Source: Pseudomonas sp. Bc-h (GTDB lineage Bacteria; Pseudomonadota; Gammaproteobacteria; Pseudomonadales; Pseudomonadaceae). From it: DNA of 64,000 nucleotides. Below are positions 1-8,225 of this stretch, in pieces (within the stretch, counting starts at the first letter, position 1; every line of letters begins with the position of its first letter). The stretch covers positions 380,930-444,929 of the forward strand of contig NZ_MUIN01000001.1 in the NCBI RefSeq assembly GCF_002080045.1, given 5' to 3'. The notes under the pieces were generated by a model, which saw only the letters and a list, made by a program, of their open reading frames with translations, had not been told where the DNA came from and made no database searches. Both the position numbers and the translations under genes were made by a program.

Positions 1-174
1 CTTGAGGAAGTCGCCGTCGCGCAAGGGCGACTGGCCGCGTTCCAGAAACAGGCCAACGTCTTCGCCTTCGGCACTGAAACAGCGCAAGCGGCTCTTGCTC
101 CGCGCCTCGAAATTCAAATGCAGCTCGGCAGCCCACTCGGATTGGGGTTCGATTCGTTGATGAATCACCAGCAT
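1..174 (-). CDS. ureE: Urease accessory protein UreE (N-terminal part, cut by window edge)
   Basis: The 58 visible residues begin MLVIHQRIEPQSEW and continue into a segment rich in Arg, Lys and Glu (FEARSKSRLRC, then GLFLERGQSPLRDGD). This is the N-terminal peptide-binding domain of UreE, the nickel metallochaperone that helps load Ni into the urease active site in the cytoplasm. The C-terminal metal-binding domain lies outside the window. The ATG at 174 was chosen because the alignment to Pseudomonas UreE as I remember it starts there. The structural urease genes are on the same strand more than 13 kb away, so ureE is separated from ureC here, as in P. aeruginosa. Family call is confident; completeness cannot be judged. 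Confidence 0.86.
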   Translation of the reverse strand, partial: MLVIHQRIEPQSEWAAELHLNFEARSKSRLRCFSAEGEDVGLFLERGQSPLRDGDFLK

Positions 175-352
175 CGGGAAACTTCCAGCAATGTGCGATG
201 CAATGGCTAGAGCAAGTGGCTTGCCAACTGACGGGATGGTCAGGAAATGCCTGCTTTCAGTGCGTAAGTGCTTGGGGATGGAGCGAATGGATGTAAGTTA
301 TTGGTGCGCGAGTCAATATCTTGCAACAATTTGGTGCGTTCAATTCCTGGCC

Positions 353-985
353 TTACTCGGTGCTGCCCAGGCCCTGCCAGCGCTTGGCGCCGATGAAGAT
401 GAAGCGCAATTGCTGGGTGATCTTGGCGCGCGGTGTCAGATGTTCGGCGAGCGTCTGGGGCGGCGGATCGATCAGTTCGGGCAGCATGGCAAATACGCTT
501 TTCACCACGAGGTCCGCCATCACCGAGAGGTCGTCGGTGTTGAGGTGGTGGAATTTGGCCATTGATGCCAGGTCGGTCGCCAGGTCGGCGATGATCGCCT
601 CCCGCAGCGCGCCCAGCGCCTGACGCACTTTCAGCGAGCCGCCGTATTGCTCACGAGCGAGGAACAAGAACTGCGAGCGGTTAGCGGCAACCACATCGAG
701 AAAGATCCGCACCGATGCGTCGATGATGCCGCTGTTGATGTTCTCGTTGTGCCGAACCAGCCGAATAGTTTCGCGGAAGGTCTGCCCCACCTCGCTGACC
801 AGCGCCAGACCCAGGTGGTCCATGTCGTCGAAATGACGATAGAAACCGGTCGGCACGATTCCGGCGGTCTTCGCCACTTCGCGCAGGCTCAGGCTGCCGA
901 AGCCGCGCCCGCTCTCCATCAAACCCCGCGCTGCATCGAGCAGGGCGTGGCGGGTCTGCTGTTTCTGTTCGGCGCGGGGCAGCAT
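353..985 (-). CDS. desT: TetR-family regulator, DesT-like (fatty acid desaturation)
   Basis: A 210-residue protein starting MLPRAEQKQQTRHALLDAAR. An N-terminal TetR helix-turn-helix spans about residues 10-60 (SLSLREVAKTAGIVPTGFYR), and a C-terminal ligand domain contains FLFLAREQYGGSL. The sequence closely resembles P. aeruginosa DesT, which binds acyl-CoAs and controls the desCB desaturase genes. No desaturase gene is in this window, so regulation of desCB would be in trans. The open frame runs further upstream to 1081, but the ATG at 985 matches the DesT start and typical length. That DesT is the orthologue rather than another TetR paralogue is an inference from remembered similarity. Confidence 0.8.
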   Translation of the reverse strand: MLPRAEQKQQTRHALLDAARGLMESGRGFGSLSLREVAKTAGIVPTGFYRHFDDMDHLGLALVSEVGQTFRETIRLVRHNENINSGIIDASVRIFLDVVAANRSQFLFLAREQYGGSLKVRQALGALREAIIADLATDLASMAKFHHLNTDDLSVMADLVVKSVFAMLPELIDPPPQTLAEHLTPRAKITQQLRFIFIGAKRWQGLGSTE

Positions 986-1082
986 GCAGTGAGAGATATC
1001 TGAAGAAAGAATGGGCAGCACTCTAACAAATGCGTTTGCGCTGCGTCGAACCGGGTTTGCCACGGGCATTGCTTGAGGCATG

Positions 1083-1108
1083 AAAAAGCCCGGCGTGCTG
1101 GCCGGGCT
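1083..1108 (-). terminator. Rho-independent terminator after the small secreted protein gene
   Basis: An 8-bp GC-rich stem (1087-1094 paired with 1101-1108) with a 6-nt loop is followed on the minus strand by a run of five T. It lies 20 bp past the stop of the gene at 1128-1397 and upstream of desT. Confidence 0.8.
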
Positions 1109-1127
1109 GGTTTGATTCGTTCGCGAA

Positions 1128-1397
1128 TCAGGAAACGCGTTGGTATTGCTGCACCAGGCGGTCCGGACCGTTGTCGGCGACGCGCTGGTAGCGGTGCGCC
1201 AGACTGTTGCAATTTTCTTCGGCAGCGACGCGTTGGTACTGGTTGATCAAACGATCAGGGCCGTCTTGCGCCAGGGTTGGCAGACCGACTTGCTGGGCAG
1301 CTTTCACTTCGCCGAGCACGGGTTGTTCGCTGGCAGGCATGGCGAACGCGCTCGAGGCGAGGAGGGAAAGTGTCAGTGCGATCAGTTGGCGTTTCAT
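1128..1397 (-). CDS. Small secreted protein with repeated (GPDRL)xxQYQRVA motif
   Basis: An 89-residue protein with a clear Sec signal peptide (MKRQLIALTLSLLASSAFA, cleavage near A19-M20). The mature part carries three related segments: GPDRLINQYQRVA, NSLAHRYQRVA and GPDRLVQQYQRVS at the C-terminus. It is probably exported to the periplasm or beyond. Two in-frame starts exist; the ATG at 1397 is preferred because the signal peptide begins exactly there. It has its own terminator, so it looks like a single-gene unit. I recognise similar short proteins in Pseudomonas only as hypothetical proteins and assign no function. Confidence 0.7.
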   Translation of the reverse strand: MKRQLIALTLSLLASSAFAMPASEQPVLGEVKAAQQVGLPTLAQDGPDRLINQYQRVAAEENCNSLAHRYQRVADNGPDRLVQQYQRVS

Positions 1398-1713
1398 GGA
1401 CTGTGCCTCTCGAAAGGGCGGGTAAGTGAACATGGGGCAATTTTACTGGCGCTGCGTATATAAAGAAGTTCAAAGGGCTGATGGTGACCATCGACAGAAT
1501 TGATTCGGGCGGCAAAGCCTTGTGGGGCGGGCCTTCGGCGGATGCTTCAGGTTCTCTGACCGACCGTTTTCAGCGAGCCCTGAGGGCGGGTACGGAACTT
1601 TTAAGAGGTGGATTTGGGGATTTCATCAAACCCACAGGCCTTTTATCAGTCGAAGGGCTATGACGTGTGCGACGCGCCCAGGACGGGGCGTCGGTATTTG
1701 GGGAGAAAACGCA

Positions 1714-3780
1714 ATGACGCGAGGCCGTAAGATTTTCGCCTGGACAGTCGGCATTCTGCTGCTGTTGCTGGCCGTACTGATCATCGTGATCGCTACTTTC
1801 GACTGGAATCGGCTCAAGCCAACCATCAATGAAAAAGTTTCCGCCGAGCTGCATCGACCGTTTGCCATTAACGGTAATCTGGCTGTGGTCTGGCATCGCG
1901 AGGTGGACGAAGGCGGCTGGCGTGCCTGGGTGCCGTGGCCACACATGTCGGCCGAAGATATCGCCCTCGGTAACCCCGAGTGGTCGAAGACCCCTCAAAT
2001 GGTAACCCTCAAACGCGTAGAGATGCGCCTTGCGCCGCTGCCCTTGCTGGCTCAGCGCGTGGTCATCCCGCGTATCGACCTCACCGAGCCCAACGCGAAG
2101 ATCGAGCGTCTGGCCGATGGCCGCGCGAACTGGGTGTTCGATCTACCGAAAAGCGATCCGAACGCCAAGCCTTCAAGCTGGGTGGTGGATATTGGCTCCA
2201 TCGGGTTCGACAAGGGCCTGGTCAGCTACAACGACCAGATGATCAATACCTCCGTCGATGTGGTAGTCGATCCGCTCGGTAAACCGATTCCGTTCAGCGA
2301 CATCGTTGGCAGCGGTGAGGCGAAGAAGGTCGCGGACAAAGGCGCCTCCGCGCAGGACTATGCCTTCGGCTTTACCGCCAAAGGCCAGTACCACGGCCAG
2401 AAACTCAACGGCAGCGGCAAGGTAGGTGGGTTGTTGGCGTTGAAGGACGCGGCGTTGCCATTCCCGGTTCAGGCCGATGTCAGCGCCGGCAATACCCGGG
2501 TTGCGGTGGCGGGCACGGTGACTGATCCGCAGAATCTCGGTGAACTGGATCTGCGTCTGAAGCTGTCCGGCGACAGCCTGGGCAATCTGTATCCGCTGAC
2601 CGGCGTGACGCTGCCGGATTCCCCGCCTTACTCCACCGACGGCCGCCTGATCGCCAAACTGCATGACCCGGCCGGCGCGTCGTTCCAGTACAAAGGCTTC
2701 AACGGCAAGATCGGCAACAGCGATATTCATGGCGATCTGGCGTTTGTCGCCAGCCAGCCACGCCCGAAGTTGAGCGGCGCTCTGGTGTCCAACCAACTGT
2801 TGATGGCAGACCTCAAGCCACTGATCGGTGCCGATTCCAATGCCGAGCAGAAAAACCGCGGCGGTGAAAGCAAACAGCCAACTGACAAGGTCTTGCCCGT
2901 CGAGGAGTTCAAGACTGATCGGTGGAGCACGATGGACGCCGATGTAGAGTTCACCGGCAAGAAGATCGTGCAGAGCGCTGAACTGCCGTTTACCGACCTC
3001 TACACCCATGTGGTGCTCAACGACGGCCAACTGAGCATGGAGCCTCTGCGGTTCGGCGTGGCGGGCGGCAAGCTGGACGCCGACATCAAGCTCAACGGCC
3101 ACAGCCAGCCGCTCGAAGGCCGGGCAAAGCTGACCGCGCGCAACTTCAAGCTCAAGCAGCTGTTTCCGACCTTCGAACCGATGAAAACCAGCTTTGGTGA
3201 GCTCAACGGCGATGCCGACATCAGCGGCAAGGGCAACTCCGTGGCGGCGCTGCTTGGCACCGCGAATGGTGAGATGAAGATGCTGGTCAACGACGGCGCA
3301 ATCAGCCGCGACCTGATGGAAATTGCTGGCCTGAACGTCGGTAATTACGTGGTCGGCACGCTGTTCGGCGACAAGAACGTGAAGATCAACTGCGCGGCGT
3401 CGGACTTCGGCATCAAGGATGGCCTGGCCACGACCAAACTGTTCGTATTCGACACCGAGAACGCGTTCATCTACATCGACGGCACGGCGAACATGAAGAC
3501 CGAGCAGCTGGATCTCAAGATCAGTCCAGAGTCCAAAGGCTTCCGCGTGTTCTCGCTGCGCTCGCCGCTGTATGTCCGTGGGCCGTTCATCAAGCCGAGC
3601 GCGGGTGTGCAATCCGGGCCGTTGCTGCTGCGTGGCGCGGGCATGGTGTTGTTGGGTGCAGCGGTTGGGCCTGCTGCGGGGCTGCTGGCCTTGATCGCTC
3701 CGAGTGGCGGCGAGCCCAACCAGTGCGCGCCGTTGCTGGAGCAGATGCGCGCGGGCAAGGCGCCGAAGACCGTGCAGTAA
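1714..3780 (+). CDS. AsmA family protein
   Basis: A 688-residue inner-membrane-anchored protein. A single N-terminal membrane segment (about residues 10-32) is followed by the AsmA domain start (FDWNRLKPTINEKVSAEL) and a long periplasmic beta-rich body ending in the AsmA C-terminal region (residues about 480-650). A second hydrophobic stretch, rich in Gly and Ala, lies near the C-terminus (about 630-665). AsmA-like proteins are implicated in lipid transfer between membranes and outer-membrane homeostasis. The ATG at 1714 has a GGGGAG ribosome binding site; the open frame begins at 1522, but its extra 64 residues look non-coding. It appears to be a single-gene unit followed by repeats. Confidence 0.88.
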   Translation: MTRGRKIFAWTVGILLLLLAVLIIVIATFDWNRLKPTINEKVSAELHRPFAINGNLAVVWHREVDEGGWRAWVPWPHMSAEDIALGNPEWSKTPQMVTLKRVEMRLAPLPLLAQRVVIPRIDLTEPNAKIERLADGRANWVFDLPKSDPNAKPSSWVVDIGSIGFDKGLVSYNDQMINTSVDVVVDPLGKPIPFSDIVGSGEAKKVADKGASAQDYAFGFTAKGQYHGQKLNGSGKVGGLLALKDAALPFPVQADVSAGNTRVAVAGTVTDPQNLGELDLRLKLSGDSLGNLYPLTGVTLPDSPPYSTDGRLIAKLHDPAGASFQYKGFNGKIGNSDIHGDLAFVASQPRPKLSGALVSNQLLMADLKPLIGADSNAEQKNRGGESKQPTDKVLPVEEFKTDRWSTMDADVEFTGKKIVQSAELPFTDLYTHVVLNDGQLSMEPLRFGVAGGKLDADIKLNGHSQPLEGRAKLTARNFKLKQLFPTFEPMKTSFGELNGDADISGKGNSVAALLGTANGEMKMLVNDGAISRDLMEIAGLNVGNYVVGTLFGDKNVKINCAASDFGIKDGLATTKLFVFDTENAFIYIDGTANMKTEQLDLKISPESKGFRVFSLRSPLYVRGPFIKPSAGVQSGPLLLRGAGMVLLGAAVGPAAGLLALIAPSGGEPNQCAPLLEQMRAGKAPKTVQ

Positions 3781-3835
3781 GCAGCCCAGGATTGAGTTGG
3801 TTAACGGTGGGTCAGGCACATTTGTGTGCCTGGTC

Positions 3836-4160
3836 TGCCGCTTCGCTGCCGTCGTGACCTCCAGCGTCTCCCACAGAGTCTGGGGTGCGGCGAAGACTCG
3901 CGCCGGGCGTTAGACCTGCGGAGTTGCTGGAGCTTCGCTCTCCGGCGTCTCCCACAGAGTCTGGGGTGTGGCGAAGGCTCGAGCTTGGCGTTAGACCTGC
4001 GGAGTTGCTGGAGCTTCGCTGCCGTCGTGACCTCCGGCGTCTCCCACAGAGTCTGGGGTGCGGCGAAGACCCGAGCCGGGCGTGAGACCTGCGGAGTTGC
4101 TGGAGCTTCGCTGCCGTCGTGACCTCCGGCGTCTCCCTCAGAATCTGGGGCGTTGCTAAG
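3836..4160. repeat. Tandem array of about 3.5 copies of a 92-bp intergenic repeat
   Basis: The word GAGCTTCGCT and its surroundings recur at about 3841, 3933, 4014 and 4106, a spacing of 92, 81 and 92 bp. The second unit lacks 11 bp (GCCGTCGTGAC). Each unit carries ACCTCCGGCGTCTCCCACAG, which also occurs near 62729 and, inverted and diverged, at 52135 and 52394. The block fills most of the 497-bp gap between the AsmA gene and the ferritin-like gene. It has no coding potential that I trust; open frames through it are by-products of the repeat. Confidence 0.85.
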
Positions 4161-4172
4161 ACTCGCGCCTGG

Positions 4173-4198
4173 CGCCGCCGGCAAGCCGGACTACTACA
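4173..4198. repeat. REP half-element (GCCGGCAAGCCGG family)
   Basis: A single REP unit with core GCCGCCGGCAAGCCGGACTA at the end of the tandem-repeat block. The same core appears at 8052-8112, 13659-13724 and, inside the purH-purD frame, at 41976-42010. Confidence 0.75.
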
Positions 4199-4227
4199 TG
4201 GGTTGCCGCTGCAGGTTATTGGACGCA

Positions 4228-4260
4228 CAAAAAAGCCAGGACACATGTCCTGGCTTTTTT
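4228..4260. terminator. Bidirectional rho-independent terminator
   Basis: A perfect long stem (AAAAAAGCCAGGACA paired with TGTCCTGGCTTTTTT) closes on a 4-nt loop. It sits 18 bp past the stop of the ferritin-like gene (minus strand) and can also terminate plus-strand transcription. Confidence 0.9.
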
Positions 4261-4277
4261 GCATTGCGGCTCGAACA

Positions 4278-4811
4278 TCAAAGCCCGTCGAGAATATCCG
4301 CCATGTCGTCGGCGTGTTCTTCTTCTTGAGCGAGGATTTCTTCGAAGATCCGGCGGGTGGTCGGGTCTTTATCGCCGATGTACTGGATGATTTCGCGATA
4401 GCTGTCGATGGCGATGCGTTCGGCAATCAGGTCTTCGGTGACCATCTCTTTCAGCGTGTTGCCCGCCACGTACTGCGCATGGGAGTTTTTCGACAGCAGG
4501 TCAGGGTTCAGCTCGGGTTCGCCACCCAATTGCACGATGCGCTCGGCGAGCATGTCGGCGTGTTCGGCCTCCTGATTGGCGTGCTCAAGAAACTCAGCCG
4601 CAGCAACCTGGGCTTTAACGCCTTTGGCCATGTAGTAATGGCGCTTGTAACGCAGCACGCAAACCCATTCCGTCGCCAGCGATTCGTTGAGCAGGCGCAG
4701 GATGGTTTCGCGGTCGGCGTCATAGCCTTCAGTTACGGCACCGTTTTCCACATGTTGGCGGGCACGTTCGCGAAGGGAACTGACGTCGGATAATTGGTGC
4801 ACGTTGCTCAT
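4278..4811 (-). CDS. Ferritin-like / bacterioferritin-family protein
   Basis: A 177-residue four-helix-bundle protein. The di-iron ligand pattern is visible: E48, E81-x-x-H84, E131 and E163-x-x-H166, as in bacterioferritins and related ferroxidases. It corresponds to the PAO1 gene annotated as probable bacterioferritin near osmE. No heme-ligating Met is assigned, so it is safer to call it ferritin-like than Bfr. It probably stores or detoxifies iron in the cytoplasm. The start has a good upstream GGAGAAAAATC region. It has its own strong terminator and appears to be monocistronic. Confidence 0.88.
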   Translation of the reverse strand: MSNVHQLSDVSSLRERARQHVENGAVTEGYDADRETILRLLNESLATEWVCVLRYKRHYYMAKGVKAQVAAAEFLEHANQEAEHADMLAERIVQLGGEPELNPDLLSKNSHAQYVAGNTLKEMVTEDLIAERIAIDSYREIIQYIGDKDPTTRRIFEEILAQEEEHADDMADILDGL

Positions 4812-4966
4812 GATTTTTCTCCAGGGCTAATCCGGTTAAAACCGTCTCGCTCTTGATGCGCCTGCCTGTGAAAGCCTGCAGGCGCCTGGCGAGATCGGGT
4901 CTTAAGGTGTGAGTCATGGGCGAGGGGAAAAGTTTTATTTGTTTTGCGTGCGGTTGCTGGAGGCGA

Positions 4967-5305
4967 TCAACCGGCCTTTTCGTTGGCTTCACGCTGCTCG
5001 CAGGTCATGAAACCCTTGCTGTCCACGCGATCATTGGCGCCGAACGTCACGTAATAGGCTTGCTGATGACCATCCTTGTTCAGGACGTAATTGTTGCAGG
5101 TGCCAGTGTGAACCTTGCGATGCACGCGTGTGGAAGGCTCGCCGCCGATAGTGAGCACCTGCTGTTCAGTCATGCCGTCTTCCACCTGCTTGACCAGTGG
5201 CTCATTGCGGTAAGTTGCGTAGTCCACAGGGTTTTGCAGGGTTGTCGATGTACAGCCAGCCAGTGCGGCCATTGCAAACACTACTGCCAGAGATTGCTTG
5301 TACAT
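4967..5305 (-). CDS. osmE: Osmotically inducible lipoprotein OsmE
   Basis: A 112-residue lipoprotein. A short signal peptide ends in the lipobox LAGC (Cys at residue 18), and the mature part is a SmpA/OmlA/BamE-like fold with the motif GMTEQQVLTIGGEPS. OsmE is a small outer-membrane-directed lipoprotein induced by osmotic stress and stationary phase in enterobacteria. The position beside the ferritin-like gene matches P. aeruginosa. Function here is inferred from the family. Confidence 0.88.
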   Translation of the reverse strand: MYKQSLAVVFAMAALAGCTSTTLQNPVDYATYRNEPLVKQVEDGMTEQQVLTIGGEPSTRVHRKVHTGTCNNYVLNKDGHQQAYYVTFGANDRVDSKGFMTCEQREANEKAG

Positions 5306-5475
5306 AACCGGTCACTCCACAGGAAGGCCTTCATTGGCCGTTGCACTTATGAGCATCGGCGTACTGAAAGAGTTCGATCAAAAGATGGCGATGGGGCATT
5401 ACCGGGTTTTGTCATGATTGATGAATGGTTTGCGGCTAGTGTCTGTAGAACCGCTCGCAGAGGATTCAACCGCTC

Positions 5476-6366
5476 ATGACGCAAGAACAGGCCACGCGTT
5501 ATCCGATCGTGCTGGTGCCCGGGCTGTTGGGATTCGTGAAACTGGTGGTCTACCCGTACTGGTTCGGCATCGTCCCCGCGCTGCGTCGGGGCGGGGCGAC
5601 GGTGATTCCGGTGATGGTCTCGGCAGTCAACTCCACCGAAATTCGCGGCGAGCAACTACTGGCACGCGTCGAGGAAATCCTGCGAGAAACTGGCGCCGCT
5701 AAAGTCAATCTGATCGGCCACAGCCAGGGCGCGCTGACCATTCGTTATGTCGCCGGAGTGCGACCGGATCTGGTGGCTTCCGTCACCTCGGTGGCGGGGC
5801 CGAATCATGGCTCTGAGCTGGCGGATTATCTTGAAGAGCATTTTCCTCAGAGCACGGTGGGCGGGCGGCTGGTCAATGCGGCGATTCGTCTGACGACGCT
5901 GGTTCTGGCCTTTTTCGACACCGGCTATCGCGGCACCCGGTTGCCCACCGATGTCGACGCCGCGCATCACTCACTGACCACCAGCGGTGTCGCCCGCTTC
6001 AACGCGCTGTTCCCTCAAGGTCTGCCCGAAACATGGGGTGGGCAAGGTGAAGAGCTGGTCAACGGCGTGCGCTATTACTCGTGGTCCGGCACCTTGCAAC
6101 CGGGGCGCACGGACCGGGGCAAGAACCTCTTCGATACCACTAATCTCACCTGCCGCATATTCGCTCGCACGTTCACGAAAGAGCGAGGTCAATCTGATGG
6201 CATGGTCGGGCGATTCAGTTCGCATCTGGGCACGGTCATCGGTGACGACTTCCCGCTCGACCATTTCGACATCGTCAACCAGCACCTCGGGCTGGTGGGC
6301 AAGGGAGCCAATCCTGTGGGTTTGTTCCTCGACCATGCCGCGCGCCTGAAAGCCGCCGGGCTTTGA
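5476..6366 (+). CDS. Family I triacylglycerol lipase without signal peptide
   Basis: A 296-residue alpha/beta hydrolase of the Pseudomonas/Burkholderia lipase family. It begins with YPIVLVPGLLGF (oxyanion-hole region), has the nucleophile elbow GHSQG with S83, and shows candidate catalytic D241 (QSDGMVG) and H263 (LDHFDIVNQ). It would hydrolyse long-chain acylglycerols. Unlike secreted LipA-type lipases it has no signal peptide and only one Cys (C226), so the usual disulfide is absent, and no lif foldase gene is nearby. It is therefore probably cytoplasmic or exported by a non-Sec route. The start at 5476 gives the family's usual N-terminus. Confidence 0.85.
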   Translation: MTQEQATRYPIVLVPGLLGFVKLVVYPYWFGIVPALRRGGATVIPVMVSAVNSTEIRGEQLLARVEEILRETGAAKVNLIGHSQGALTIRYVAGVRPDLVASVTSVAGPNHGSELADYLEEHFPQSTVGGRLVNAAIRLTTLVLAFFDTGYRGTRLPTDVDAAHHSLTTSGVARFNALFPQGLPETWGGQGEELVNGVRYYSWSGTLQPGRTDRGKNLFDTTNLTCRIFARTFTKERGQSDGMVGRFSSHLGTVIGDDFPLDHFDIVNQHLGLVGKGANPVGLFLDHAARLKAAGL

Positions 6367-6425
6367 CTTTATGAGCCGTAGTTCGTGATCAGTCGACCTG
6401 AAGAGGTCGCAAAGGATGAGATGCG

Positions 6426-6662
6426 ATGAGCGATAAAGAACTGTACGAGATCGAATACAACCTGGCCGGTGAACACCATGTCGACGTGATCGACGATCTG
6501 GATGTGCCCATTATTGAGGTGGTCCACGAACTGGCGCTCAAGCATCATGTGGCATTGGATGACGACCCCCTCGGTGCCGGGAGCCCCCACGTCAATCTGC
6601 CCCATGTGGCGGGCATTACCGACGTGTCGATCCACAGCGCCGAGGATGTCGAAAAGGCCTGA
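6426..6662 (+). CDS. Small conserved hypothetical protein, acidic
   Basis: A 78-residue, acidic, cysteine-free protein (begins MSDKELYEIEYNLAGEHH) without a signal peptide or membrane segment. It lies 59 bp downstream of the lipase gene on the same strand, with GATGAGATGCG-type upstream sequence, so it may be co-transcribed with it. I do not recognise a domain. Composition and codon use look like its neighbours. Confidence 0.65.
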   Translation: MSDKELYEIEYNLAGEHHVDVIDDLDVPIIEVVHELALKHHVALDDDPLGAGSPHVNLPHVAGITDVSIHSAEDVEKA

Positions 6663-6663
6663 G

Positions 6664-7545
6664 TCAGGTCGCTTTGCTGCGCAGCGGCGTGGTCCAGCGT
6701 TCCGCCAGGATCACGCCGCTCAGCGTCAGTGCCCCGCCGATAAAGTGATAGGACGCCAGCTGCTCACCCAGTGCCAAGGCTGCAACCAGCGCCGTGAGAA
6801 TAGGCACCAGATTGAAGAACAGCGTGGTGCGGCTTGGGCCGAGGATGCCGATGGCTTTCATCCACAGCAGTGGTGCGATCATTGATGTCGGAATGCAGGC
6901 GTACAGCACCAACGGGATATTGCTGGCGCTGAGGCCGGTCTTGGGCGAGAGCAGGAACAGCGGAAACAGCGCTATGATCGCCACCAGGATCTGCAGGTAA
7001 AGCAGTTGCAGCGGCGGCATGCGCAGCTGCCATTTTTTCAGCAGTGTGCTGTAGGTTGCGTAGGCCAACGTTGCTACGAGCATCATCAGGTCGCCGAGGT
7101 TGACCCCGTGTGCCACGAGCACAGCCCAACTGCCTTGGGACACCACCAGCAACACGCCCGCGAAGGAAACCAGCGCCCCGACCAATGCGCCCGCCGTTAG
7201 CGCAGTTCCGAGACTGGCGATCGACATGCCCAGCGTCATCACCGGCACGAGTGACAGGATGATCCCCATATTGGTGGCCGTGGTGATGTTCGCCGCGTAG
7301 TACGCCAGGCTCTGATAGATCGCCATTCCCAGCACGCCCAGCACGATTACTTTGCCAACGATCGGTTTGATCGCCGCACGATTGCGCAGAACAGGCCCGA
7401 GCAGAAACGGCGTGAACAGGAGCCCCGCCAGCAGCCAGCGATAAAAGCCGATCTCTGCCGGAAAGATACGGCCAGCGGCGGCTTTGGTGATGACGTTGTT
7501 GCCTGCCCAGATCATGACCGTGAGCAGTGGATAAAAGTATTGCAT
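6664..7545 (-). CDS. EamA/DMT superfamily exporter
   Basis: A 293-residue integral membrane protein with about ten hydrophobic segments in two EamA repeats (first starting YPLLTVMIWAGNNVITK, second around GVNLGDLMMLVATLAYATYS). Such proteins export metabolites or amino acids; the substrate is unknown. The open frame extends upstream to 7728, but the ATG at 7545 starts exactly at the first membrane helix and gives the normal family length. It converges tail to tail with the small gene ending at 6662. Confidence 0.87.
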   Translation of the reverse strand: MQYFYPLLTVMIWAGNNVITKAAAGRIFPAEIGFYRWLLAGLLFTPFLLGPVLRNRAAIKPIVGKVIVLGVLGMAIYQSLAYYAANITTATNMGIILSLVPVMTLGMSIASLGTALTAGALVGALVSFAGVLLVVSQGSWAVLVAHGVNLGDLMMLVATLAYATYSTLLKKWQLRMPPLQLLYLQILVAIIALFPLFLLSPKTGLSASNIPLVLYACIPTSMIAPLLWMKAIGILGPSRTTLFFNLVPILTALVAALALGEQLASYHFIGGALTLSGVILAERWTTPLRSKAT

Positions 7546-7696
7546 GGATGAACCGGCAGTAGAGTGAGGCGCCATTATCGACTTGTCAGAACTTGCGTCT
7601 ACCTCGCTGGGGGATTTCTCTGAAATATGTCGCAACATTCTTTGACTACACTCCTCCGAAAGCCGCGCAGTTGCGCGGCGCTCCTGGAGAAAGTCG

Positions 7697-7990
7697 ATGA
7701 AAATGCTGCGTGTTCCTCTGTTGGTCATGGGCTTGTTGATGTGTGCTCAAGGGTTTGCCGCGACCGCTCAGCAAAACAAGATGACGACCTGCAACGCCGA
7801 CGCCACGGCCAAATCACTCAAGGGCGATGACCGTAAAGCGTTCATGAGTACTTGTCTGAAAGCCGCTCCTGCATCGACCGCCACCCCCCAGCAGGAAAAG
7901 ATGAAAACCTGCAACGCCACGGCGACCACGCAAGCGCTCAAGGGCGATGCGCGCAAGACGTTCATGAGCGATTGCCTGAAGAAAAAGTGA
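7697..7990 (+). CDS. PsiF repeat family periplasmic protein
   Basis: A 97-residue secreted protein. The signal peptide ends near GFAATA (about residue 24), followed by two PsiF repeats of about 32 residues: QNKMTTCNADATAKSLKGDD...CLK and QEKMKTCNATATTQALKGDA...CLKKK, each with a Cys pair. The family was named for phosphate-starvation induction in E. coli; its biochemical role is unknown. A GGAG ribosome binding site precedes the ATG. Confidence 0.87.
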   Translation: MKMLRVPLLVMGLLMCAQGFAATAQQNKMTTCNADATAKSLKGDDRKAFMSTCLKAAPASTATPQQEKMKTCNATATTQALKGDARKTFMSDCLKKK

Positions 7991-8051
7991 GACTTTTGTT
8001 TCCATGCAAGGATGTGGCCGGCCCACAGTTGATGTCCGGGAAGAACCTTTA

Positions 8052-8112
8052 GCACCACAGCTTGCCGGGGGTAGCCATCAAAGTGACGCCGCCGCCGGCA
8101 AGCGATGCTGCC
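8052..8112. repeat. Paired REP element (inverted GCCGGCAAGC family)
   Basis: Two REP units in opposite orientation (GCTTGCCGGGGG and GCCGCCGCCGGCAAGC) separated by about 25 bp can form a large stem. It lies between psiF and the AI-2E family gene and may act as a 3' mRNA structure for psiF. Confidence 0.7.
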
Positions 8113-8225
8113 ACAGACGCAAGCCGAGGCTGCCATAAGCGACTAACGACGCTTTTCGACGCTGGTTCTAAACAGGGAACGCTGGCAGACTGCCCATCTT
8201 TTCAAGCCGCTTGTTTTGAGGCTGT

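Noticed and set aside
3836..4160. CRISPR array reading of the tandem repeats
   Set aside because: Units are about 92 bp, nearly identical over their full length and lack unique spacers; no cas genes are near.
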